DNA of 64,000 bases, taken from assembly GCA_030248195.1 (NCBI GenBank), contig JASAND010006683.1:26689-90688 (forward strand), read 5' to 3'. Shown here piece after piece: positions 22,739 to 33,900 of this stretch. Source of the stretch: Trissonchulus latispiculum. Its lineage: Eukaryota > Nematoda > Enoplea > Enoplida > Ironidae. The notes under the pieces are model-generated. The model was not told the DNA's origin and ran no database searches. It worked only from the letters and a program-made list of their open reading frames with translations. The stretch's first letter is position 1. Every line of letters begins with the position of its first letter. Made by a program: the position numbers and the translations under genes.

Positions 22739-25130
22739 GTATCAGTATATGTATTGTATATGTATCAGAAAGCTGTAAAAGAATTTAAATACCTAAGGAA
22801 TATATAAGGATAGAAGATTTACCACCACCGTATCGAATACTCGAAAACTTAACACTAAAACTATCGTATTTGTGTATTGGAACCAGCGAAGCTGCACATG
22901 TTAGCAAATCTTCAAGCAGAAAAGAATCGCTACTACCTACCTGATCCTGTGGCATTGTAACTGGAAAATTCACATTCCAAGAAGAACGTGCAAACACACA
23001 GCGATTTTAAAATAGAACCAAACATGGCCTAAGAACAAAGCTAGTGATGCAATCCCAAAAACTTTTTTACTCTTAATAAATTTTTAATAACGAAACGGTA
23101 GGGGACCCAAGCGGGGATTTGTTCTGCAACTAAGTATAAATAACTGTAGACGATTCTCACGAAACGGGACTTGGTTGAAATTGATTTGTCTTATACTGTT
23201 AATGGATTGGGAGGGATATTTTCTGGAATAGCGAAGGCCTTTTCGATATACAGAAATCTGAACGTTATATATAACTATTCATTGATGGCGGCTTGACAGC
23301 TAAATCAAAATACCACCGTACTTTTAACTAAGTCTAGCTCGGAGTACGAACAGAATCTCCGCTAACATTCCGAAAGAAGAAAGTGACACAAAACCAAGTA
23401 TCCGAAAAAATCGACACCTGCCGGGATTAGAACCACCAGATCTGTTAAACGCTCTACCAACTGAGCCACACTTATTCCTCTAATATTATAAGCGTTTGCG
23501 AATTCTAGCCAACTAAGCAAATCGCAAATGGAACTATTTATTAATAGATACATACGTACTATAAGCGCACAATTACTTCAAAAAGTACACAAAAAAGGAG
23601 AAAAAACCACATTTCAAAAATGATGTCAAATAACAAACTGACCATCAAAATCTTCAGCTCGGAATACAATTAGAACTACAATTTGTGAACAAACAAACAG
23701 CCATACAAATTAGCACTAAAATAATAAACCAACCCAAAGTAGATTTTAATAATAATAAAATGACGGTTTCAATCTCGACTTAACGAATGAGAAACACGTA
23801 AGTTAATACATATAATTATAAACCCTCACATGAAAATGTTCGATATATATATATATATATATATATAGAAAACAATACAAACCATACTAACAAACAACAA
23901 ACGAATTTAATATATACGTACTTACAATTATATAAGGTAGTCATATATATGTATGTATATTTATGTAAAAATGTATTTTGAAGAAAACAAAGTCGAAAAA
24001 ACGTCAAGTAAGAGTAAACCTACGCCAACATTAATAACATATAAACAGTTAAAGGGTATACTATATATAATTAATAATCAAAATGGGAAAGATTTGAGAT
24101 GGAGAAGAAACACCAGCGATCGACAAAAGAAACCAAAAAAACCCACACGCAAACACAGAAGAAAAAACTTATACCGTTTACAATCTGACAGACCTCAGTG
24201 CACAAACAGAGACCGACCGCAAACAGCAACAGCATTGCAACAATAACCAGCGCTAGCAGAAACCCAAAGTTATAGACAATTGCTATGTGCAACAACATGG
24301 CGTCCTACCTACTAAAAAAGTCAAAGCAAACAAAATGTGCCACAAATGGAAATCGTCAAAACAAAAAACTACATATTAATATGTGTGTCAGCGATTGCGG
24401 ATTTTTTGTTGAAAACTAACAAACACACTTTAATTGAAACATGCTAACTGACTTTAAGCTTCAGAATAAAGAGGGTAGGCGAGCTTAAGAATGTATAAAA
24501 TGTGGGGAAATGAAGCCTCGGGTAGAATTAGCATACAGGCAGGATTACCTAAAAAGTATGTAAAATCTACAAAAGCAAGCAAAAAGCTATTAGTTCGCTA
24601 ATTTTTACGAAGGAGGGGAAGACGGTTAGCCATTAGGAAAGCAGAAAATCAATAAAAATAGTTGGCAATTAATTCAGTCTAAAATGTACGCAAAACTTCT
24701 ACCAGACGAAAATATACCTTAAAACTAAGAAAGGAAACGACCATACAAAAACGTCACGCAGACATCGAGAACGAAATGAAAGTATACGTAATGTTCAGTT
24801 GTTTAATTTCTGGAACAGGCAGGCATCCATCACTTAGACCATTTCAAAATGTCGTATTTCCAATCATCATGAAATCAAATCACATATTATCCGCTGTGAA
24901 TCTACATGGACATTGAACTCCAACCACTCCAATTCTAAAACACGTATGCAAAAAACAATAATATACAGTCGCAAAGGTATTAAAACAGTAAATTAACACT
25001 ATTCTATCTTTTCCAAACAAACCCCCATCCCAGATCAATTTTATCTTCCAAAACTGCTTGCCTCCCCAAAATCGGTTGGTGAAATATACAAAAATAACGT
25101 TATAAATAAAAAATAAGTAGATTTTAGGCA
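22739..25130. other. A-rich (minus strand T-rich) region, possible 3' UTR of MASK
   Basis: No gene is recognised. The plus strand is strikingly A- and C-rich against T and G, particularly 23560-24350, as might be expected of a long transcribed minus-strand 3' UTR. A plausible acceptor (CTGCCTGTTCCAG) on the minus strand just above 24809 could open a last MASK exon (stop TGA at 24795-24797), but this is unproven. Confidence 0.3.
23400..23482 (-). repeat. tRNA-like relic (SINE head or pseudogene)
   Basis: On the minus strand it has an A-box-like TGGCTCAGTTGGTAGAGCG and a B-box-like GGTTCTAATCC with a substitution. The arms between the boxes are too short and poorly paired for a working tRNA. 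Confidence 0.55.
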
Positions 25131-26844
25131 TGGGCACGGGTCCAAAAATTTGGACCCGGGTACCCGGTACTACCCGAAGCTCTATGTCGGGTAATTGCGA
25201 CACTACCCGGGTACCCGGGTACCCGGGTATCCGAGCACTTTCGGGTACCCGAGAAATTTTTAACCCATTTTTCGGATTTGGCCATTTTGAAATTTAACTT
25301 TTATTCAGGGGTCTTTATTCACATTGAGCTTAGATTGGATATATTTTTATTCCTAAGTTATTTCAAAGGAGTTTTAAAGACTTAAAATGGATTATAAGGA
25401 CTTTCAATTAATTGTAACGGTATCAGAAGCTGATGCTGATACAGACAACATTGGTTTTTTTATTTTATAACCGCGCTCAGTCCAGCAATTTTCTGAGTTT
25501 CGTACCACCGTTGCGCTGTCCGTTTCCTCTAACCTTTAAATATTAACAAATTTTAGAAAGCATTTGGATTATAAGAGCAAATTCCCATGACAAAACTTAG
25601 CGAACTTCAACTGCTTGTCTCTGGAAATTGGAACAGCACAAAAGGCAGCAAACAAGCAAAACCTGCACGAAGTACTAAGTTTTACGTCCTTTTTTGTTTC
25701 CTTTTTACGTAATTTCTTAATGAAACCACGTAAAATAAAATGTCTTGGATAAAAACTAAAGATTTTGTGATCGGATACTACACTTTACTGACGACAAATG
25801 TAAAATTTTAAACTCACTCGCTCAATAAATTGACTTATGTGTTGAGATTAGTGTTTTTACATTTTCCATTTAGTTTAATTTTATAGTTTTTTTACCTGAA
25901 AACAATTGCTACTTTCCAATTTCCTTTCCTCTGTCCTTTTGCTTTTAGAATACCTTTACTAAACGTAAAACTGATGAGAGATGAAAGTCCTTTAAAATTT
26001 TCATTAAACGTTTACAAGGCATTTATTAAATATTCCATGAAATAAATTCATTTATTGTCATTACGATTCCAAGGTATCCAAAGAAATTCAAAGTAAGCAT
26101 CTCCCTCAAAAGTTGGCTAAACTTTCTCAGTCACTAAAGGCGTGCACATACCAAAGAATCATCCAAAAGCTCGTATGCTAACATTTGGTTAAATGAATGT
26201 TAGAACAATCTGGGAGCATTTTCTTAGTTCAGAATTCAGTTTAGAAACAGCTGAAGTTGACAAAAATTGAAACCTAATGAGCGTTGGCCGTTAGTGAAGG
26301 AAGTTTTTCAACGTTGACCATGTGGCATTAAAGAGAATCACTGAACTTTTAAGATCATATCAGTCACTATTGTCACCATGTAATGGTACCTAGTATTGTT
26401 ACTTACAGTTTAGAGGACAACGCAGAGCTGTGGCAAAAGTCACTGATTTGATGCGAACAGTTTTGTTTGTATCTTGTGAATTTTAAGTTTTAATTAATTC
26501 ATCGACTTCCGCATGTTGCTCCAACAGGAATTTAAAGAAAAAGTTATTAGAGCATGGTAAATTTAATATTTTAAAAACAAATCTAAAAATAGAAAATTAT
26601 AAAATGTTTGAAAAATACCAGGACTAATTCCTCTTCCCATTATATACGTTTTCCTGTTGTAGTATCTTTTTATAATAGTAAATTTTATAATAAACTGAAA
26701 AAATCTTCGGTGGTTACAAATTTTCTTAGCCAAAAATGTTCGGAGGTTAAAAATTTTTTGAGCCAAAAAATTTCTATGCTTGATCTACATTAATCCGGTT
26801 TTATCCGGTTTTAACTGGATATCGGGTACCCGAAGCAGGACCCG
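25131..26844. mobile_element. Element with GGGTACCC-rich termini
   Basis: The left end has GGCATGGGCACGGGTCC followed by repeated ACCCGGGTACCC. The right end has ATCGGGTACCCGAAGC and GGACCCGGGTC. The interior is AT-rich and non-coding. A CAGTGGCGCACATAGG sequence, the terminus type seen in hAT-like copies elsewhere in the window, starts inside the right edge at about 26849. Exact ends are uncertain. Confidence 0.5.
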
Positions 26845-26848
26845 GGTC

Positions 26849-27215
26849 AGTGGCGCACATAGGAACTTTTTTCAGGGGGGGGGCAAACCTCAGAAAAATT
26901 GGGGGGGGGGGGTCTGGGGCATCGCCCCCCAGAGTTGAAAAATTTTGGACACCAAAGTTAAAATGCAAAAATAAGCCCCAACCCCCCCCCCCACAAAGTC
27001 CGAGGGACGAGGAATTTTGGGTAAGCTCGAAAATTTGTTGATGGCTGGCGTAGTTGGTGAAAATTAATATACTAAAAATAACGTTATTTTCTAGCACACA
27101 CTGTAAAAGCACAGAAATAAGTAGATTTCATGGTCACAAATGTAAAAATCTTGAAAATGTTTAATTCATTGGCCTCCGACAAAATCGAAACACGGTTGTT
27201 TATGGCACCCACCCC
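26849..27215. mobile_element. Partial CAGTGGCGCACATAGG hAT-like copy
   Basis: The left terminus and poly-G subterminal region match 56689-57424 and 37227-37492. The expected right terminus (GTGCGCCCCTG) and an 8-bp duplication were not found. Confidence 0.45.
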
Positions 27216-27524
27216 CCCACTAGAATAAGCCATGTAATAATAAGACCCAAAAATTACCGCAAAAAAGCGATCCTGACTTTGTTAAATAAGTGCCGTGTGC
27301 CTTCGAGTGCCGAGTCGTAACTGTCAAATATAGCTTCCTCCTCCCGACAAAATGTAATATATACACAAACAACGGCAACTGATAGATTATCAAAACCAGA
27401 CGGGTTAAAGCAGAAATGATAATTGAACACAACCTAAGCACAGTATTTTTTCTCATAGAAAACAAAAACCATAGAAACCACCCAAAAACTCCAGCCAAAG
27501 TGCTTCACTAGACAATATACCCAC

Positions 27525-27971
27525 CTGTGTTTGCCCCTGTGGTAGAGATCCATTCATGTAGGGCAGGCCGGGTGGCTGGCCCTGCTGGGCCGATGAGCCA
27601 TGCGGTCCGGACATTCCAGGTGGCGGCGGTGGCGGTGGCTGTCTTAGATTGGTGGGCGCAGGGGCGGCACTGCCCCAAACATCAGGGCCCCCTAGGGCAC
27701 CAAGGTTTCTAAAGTAGGGCGGCAATCCACCCGAACCACCGGGAAGGGGCTGTTCTGCTGAAGGGGGCGGGCCAAAAGCCCCACCCAAATGGTGATGGTG
27801 ATGCAGCTGTTGCTGAGCCCCGCCGGGCCCGCCAGCCCCCGAAGTGGCCAGCTGAGAAGGCAGGCCGCCATTGGTGCCGGTGGCAGCGCCGCCCAGAAAC
27901 GGACTGGACGGCCCCAGCAAACTCTGACCACCAAACAGACCGTTGGCAAACGCACTGGCACTGGGCGGTAG
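27525..27971 (-). CDS. mask: MASK exon 33 (last one recognised)
   Basis: Encodes FANGLFGGQSLLGPSSPFLG, a His/Pro-rich part and YMNGSLPQGQTQ, ending at a strong donor CACAG|GTGGGT. If the intron were retained, the frame would close 24 codons later at 27453. At least one further coding exon is expected. Confidence 0.85.
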
Positions 27972-30900
27972 CTGAAAGCAATAGTGAACAAGTACATATA
28001 TAGTATGCATCGATGGTTGGCATCATGAAGTGCGCAGGTTTACTATGTAATATGAACTTAAACCTATTTGGAACTGAAAAATATTAAATTCTAGATACTA
28101 GAAGAGTTTTTCAAGAAGAATAGAATTTTTAGAATTAATGACCGTTATTTTTTCAATATTCTGCTCACAGTCTTTTTGGCTGGGAGAAATAAATAACAAA
28201 AACAAACTATACACAAGGTAAGGGTAAAAAAGGTAAAATGACTCCTGGAGATAATTCCAACCTTTAGAAGGTTATGGGGTGTCGGTGCTTATCTCAGCCC
28301 AAAGCCAGTAGCAATAACTCAAATGTTGACTACATCTGTAGAAGGGGTGGGGGCAGCCCTTCACCAAGCTTACGCCAGAACACACACTCTGTTATCTTCC
28401 CACCGCGGTACCCATTTACCGACCAGTTAGGGGTAGACAGCTGGCATGGATGGAGCCCACGTCAAACCGACATGTGCTTAGTTGTTCAAGGGGATTTGTG
28501 AAAGCCTTGTGGCAGCGAGGATTCGAACCTCGGAATATTGGATCTTCAGACGAACGCCTTAGCCACTCGGCCGTTACGGAAGAAACTACAAACTAAGCAG
28601 TAGTAGTTAGCTCAGTCAACAGTGCATAAAATATAAGAGTATATATAACAAGTTTCACAAACAAAGGTAATGTACTCTGTGCTCTAACGGTTACATCCGC
28701 CTGAAAATCTGAAAACTGCTCAGCAAGCTGCCTCTTTGGTGAAATGAGAGAATCCGACGAAAGCTTAGTGCACAGTCTACTGTGTAGAAAAAACCGCACC
28801 TGAAATCCATCAAACTGAGGTGCAGTAAAATGAGGCGGGGGCGGTGGCGGTGGATGGGAAAGCGGTCCGTTCATGGCCGCATGGTTCCCGCTGGTCGTTC
28901 CATGATGATGATGATGATGATGGAGTTGGTGATAGCTGGATCCAACCGGAAGCCCGTTCTGGGGCAGACCACCCAGGAAGGGCGCCCCCGAAGGAGCCCC
29001 CGGAGGGAGGACGGAGGAGGAAACCCTTGAATTAGAGGAAACCCCTATCCCGGCACCGCCAAACTGTGGAGGTGGATAGAACTGGTGCTGCGGTTGCTGT
29101 GGCGTGCTGCCAAACAGCTGGGCAGCACCGCCAGCCGAGACGTGCTGCAGGGCAGCGGCCAGGTGGTCTTTGCTGCCGCCGCTGCCAGCCGCATGACTGA
29201 GCGGCGGTGGCGGAGTTGCCATGAAAGAGGACACAGAGGAGGCAGAGACAACCTCCCCGGCAGAAGGTAGAAAACTGGAACTGGGTGGATGCAGACTGGT
29301 GCTGCTGCCTCCGCCTCCGCCGTCCAGAGAAATGCGGCGCTCAGAGGTGACCTGCGGTGCCCCCGGGTGCGGTGGTGGCGGTGGTGGGAAAAATCCAGCC
29401 GGATTAATCAGGGCACCTCCTAGGGAGTCACCTGCGGCACCCAAATCCAACAAACCGCCGGCCCCAGGCGGCAGCTGGTGGGGCTGTTGGGAGCGGACAA
29501 ACACCTGTTCCAGCTGGGTTTGCAGCTGGGCAATGCCGGCCGTGATATCGTTGAGGCCCTCTACCATCGGCCCGTTCCCAATGGAGCCCCAACCACCGTT
29601 TCCGTTGTTTCGACCGTCTGAAACAAAAAATGCAACATGAAAAACAAAAACATAAAAATGAAACTGAAAATGACACAAATGAAATCATAACCACAAACTT
29701 AAGTTTTAATTGAAAACATCTATTTCTAGGTTAAATCCAGATATTTTTGAGAATTTTAACGATTCTCCATGAAAAACGCCAAAAACACTAATTTTGGCTA
29801 TCCTTGCAAACCTCCCTCCCCCCCCCCCCGGATGCCGCCACATCCGGAAAAAACCCTAAACAATACACTGCATACCCGAGTTAAGGGCAGCTGCCAACAG
29901 ATCCCAACTGATCCCACCGACGGACACCGAGGTCACAGCGGATGTGGGTGTGACAGGTGTGGGAGGTGGGATGGAGGACATCTGCTGCTGCAAGGCGGAT
30001 GAGTCGTCCAGGTGCTGCTGCTGCTGGTGGTGATGGTGGTGCTGTGGTTGGTGGTGCTGATCAGCGGCTGAGGTGACCACAGTGCCACTGTGGTTGCTGA
30101 TGCTGCAGGTGGCACCGGAGGAGACCACCTGGTGACGCTGCTGCTGCAGCTGCTGCTGCTGCTGAAGGGGTTCGGAGGATGTGGAGGACTGCGAGAGCGG
30201 GGGCGTGGGAGTGATCGGTGCTCCGACCCCGCTGACACTGGTGCCGACGCCATCTAGACTACCGTCTGAAACAAACACAGAATATACAAAGAACAACTCA
30301 AAATAGCCATACACAGAGTTCGATATTTCAGTGAAATGTTGCAAACTTGACGTTCATATTTAAGTTTAAATTATTCCCTCCTATCCCCCACAGATTTCGA
30401 AATAGGAATAAAAGCTTAGATCCAACACAAGCAAACGTCAAAAACCATAGACTGTACAACTAACAACTGTAGAAAACACAGCTGGAAAAACATGGAAGTG
30501 GATCAAATACTCACCAATTCCCAAGGTAGCCGTTGCAGAGGCCGGTCGTGGCAGTGAGATGGGTGAAAAGTAGGATGACTGATTCTCACCACCACCAGCG
30601 GACTGGTGATGCTGGGAACAGTCCAGACTGCTGTATCGACCACTGCCGACTCCCAGGTCGCCAAGGTCCGTTCCCCCGGCAGCGGCCTGAAGGGAGATGG
30701 AATCCGTGGAATTGGGCGTGCCAGGACGATTGATGGTCAGTGGACCGTAGCCCGGTGAAGGATAGTAGGTAGAGCCGCCAGAAGAGCCGGCGCCGGCTGG
30801 CTGGGCGCCACCGGTCATTTTCAGACCACCAGTGGGTGGAGTTGTCATGACGTATGGATTGGGCGGCTGTGAATGCACGCTATGAGTAGAATTGCTGCTA

Positions 30901-33900
30901 GGAACTCCTCCAGCGCTACCGCTGGGCGATGCAGTCGAACTGTAGCCGGCGGCTCCGTCAGTGCCAGATGTTGGCGGACGCTCGCCACCAGAAATCCCCA
31001 CTCCAGTTGACTGTTGTTGTTGCTGCTGCTGCTGAGGTGACGTATTAAGGGAACCAGGGGCCCCTCCCAGGGGGCTGGGGCGCGAAGGCGGTGCAATGGT
31101 AGGCGAGAAGCTGGCATTCCCACTGTTGCTCCCATAGACACTGAGACTATCACCGAAACGAGGCCCTCCCGCTGTCGCCGACTGACCACCGTCAGAGGAG
31201 CCCAGGGGTCCCGGAGCAGCACCTCCACTAGGTGGCGTGGTTTGGGGCTGTGGAGGACCGCCGGAACGATAGCCAGGGGCACGTGACTGGTCACCACTGC
31301 TGGAAGGTGATGAATTGGGTCCAGCGATCCCACTACCACCACCACCACCACTACCACCACCGCTACCAACTGCGGCAGCAAATCCAGCAGCACTCCTGCT
31401 GGAAGCACTCCCGGAGGCAGCACTGACCGAAATCGGTCGGATGGAGCTGGTACTGGTGGCCACCGAAGTGACACCAAGGGCAGCCACGCTGGCAAAATTC
31501 ATCCGACGACCGGCAGCCATCAGCAACTTTGTGGTAGAACCGGAGCCAGGTCCACCGCCGGTGCCAACGGCCGGACCAGGAGACGGCGAGTTGGCCTTTT
31601 GATTCCAGACATTGGGCGTGGCAAAGGGACTGTACTCGCCGCCCTGAAGCTGGGACGACTGCTTGCTGCTGCTAGCGGCAGCAGAGGCTAGTGGAGGACT
31701 ATCCGTGGAGCGGGTTGCGGCCGAATCAACCAGGTTGGACGAACCGCCGGCAAATCCACTGGTGGCCCCGGCAAACGAGTAGGTAACTCGCGTTGTGGTT
31801 TCCGTCGTCGAATTGTTGCTACTCAGGTAGCCTGGCGGCGGCCGGGCATCCGTGGACAGCAGTGAAGGAATCGATCGAATATGGTGACCAGTGGCCGAGC
31901 CTAGGCCCATGGATACTGGTACAGTGGAGGCAGAAGAGGACGCGGTCAGTCGCATTCCGCCTCCGGTGCCACTGTGACTGGTCCAGACGGATATTTCCGG
32001 AAATCCACCACCTGCGGAGCGGCCTGGAACATGATTGGCCAGGCCAGCGGCGGAGTTGGGAATCTGGCCGGCCACAGCGGCGCTAGTGGCTGACTGCGGC
32101 TTCCCAGCTGTGGCAGCCGCAGTGGCGCCAGCTGGGATTAAGATCGTTCCGGCGCTACCCGCCGTTCCTCGAACTTGAGCGTAGTCGGCCAGGGCTCGAG
32201 GATCGTTGGCTCGAACCTTCGATACAATCTCCTGCACTGGGGCATCCGGGTCGTTTATCAGACCGTTTATCATCAGGATAGCCTGACGGATGGCGTCTGA
32301 AGGACCTCTGTAATAGAAAAAAAGTAAAATCTCTATGTTATGTACACTGAAAAACAAAAGTAATACAGTGCCAAGAAAGGAAATGGCAAAAGTGCCTAGA
32401 TTAAGGGGAAGTACATAGTTTCACGGGTAGTTGCATACAGAGAAAGGCATTAGGCGTTTGTGAGCACTCAAACCCAGTGAGAACTGCTTTTCGTATTTTT
32501 TAACGGCATGCATCTTTGACAGATCCGCCAGCATGTCTATTTTGTGTCCTGTTGTGAAAGTATAAAGTGTGTTTATCTTGTTTACTCAGACAATTAGAGG
32601 TGAGCATAGGGCTATAAATCAAAGGAAAATTTACAACAAATTAATGATACCTCAGGGTAACCTGACGGTCCTTTTCACCCTTCTGCTGTTTGTCCACCTC
32701 AATAAAGGCCCCCGTAGATTCTCGGATGGCATTGATGTTGTTTCCACCTCGTCCAATAACCCTGGCAATATGCTGGGCAGAAATCAACAGGCGATTGCCC
32801 CTACAAAGTAGAAAGACAAAATAAGACGGTTGGGTTAGAGTGGGCAAGCTCTGTGGAAATTATTATAATATACCTGAGCTATCTGGCTTGGTTGAGCTCA
32901 TTGGCTCTCTCCTGTTTCGGACTAAGGCTTTGCCTTAGTGGCTGCATGTAGGCGTTTTTCATTATTTCTTTATATATCTGAGCTGGCAAGATGTTTCGTG
33001 AAGGGGGGGACGGTAGTAGAATGAATGGTGTATTCGAAAGAATAACACCATGAAAGGTTAATTAGGTACATAATTATTAAGTATTTATCAATCCGGTGCG
33101 TCCTGAACAGTGGAAACGTATATATACAACTCGTCCAGCCCAAGCTCTCAGGTGTAAAAAGAAATTTTCCGTACGACCAAAGGAGTAAAGCACAAAACCG
33201 AAAACGAAGAAGAACAAGGTGGAGTAGAAAAATCCGCGTCCGGTTGGGGAACTCCTTCTTGCTGTGGTCGATGCTGCTGGTGATTATCCTTCCACGTACT
33301 CCCTGGGGAGCCTGACCAAGGCGCTAAATGGATTCTGCCTTTGCGGGTTGGTCATCGGTCAGTCATTGGTTATGTCGGAGAACAATTCACAGGGCCCCGT
33401 TGCTTAAAATACTATTACTCCTGAGACAGGAGTAATTAGTAATGAAATGTCACAAGTAACCGTTGCATAAAAGTCAGGTGTTATTAGTCTGAAAAGTCAT
33501 TAGTGTCAGCAGTAAATTCACCCATGAATTTTACTAATGAATACCAACAGTGTTGCATAAAAGTTATTAGTCTGACTATTTTACTGCTGAATATAGCAGT
33601 CATTTCTACGGGTAAATTTTTACTGTGAATTTCGGAAATATTAAGTTTTCTTGATTTCTAAGACGTAACTTTGGGTTTTCTAATCACAACTCGTTTGCAT
33701 TGCTTTGTGTGCACTAATTTCTCCATCTTTTTTATAGTTATGTTCTAATTAGCGGTTTTTGGTAATTTTCTAAATTTGTTTATAGTTACATACAACTAGC
33801 TACGCTTTCACACATATATTCACACTTGAAATAAATTAAATATATTTCTAATAAATACTGTTATTTACTTCAAAATTTTTACTCCTGAGTTTCTGCCTTA

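Noticed and set aside
22785..22997. Minus-strand frame with TTTTCCAG acceptor and CAG|GTAGGTAG donor, considered as a MASK terminal exon
   Set aside because: The enclosed segment is only 20 nt, gives no MASK-like sequence and does not join exon 33 convincingly.
24071..24298. Minus-strand frame with a hydrophobic product
   Set aside because: Explained by the T-rich composition of that strand; no splice sites or family features.
28505..28580. Functional tRNA-Ser/Leu gene
   Set aside because: The anticodon stem has two mismatches and the 5' acceptor strand does not pair with the 3' strand.
30845..31495. 216-residue minus-strand frame in MASK exon 30
   Set aside because: A different frame of the same strand as the true MASK exon, whose frame is supported by both splice phases and the KH domain.
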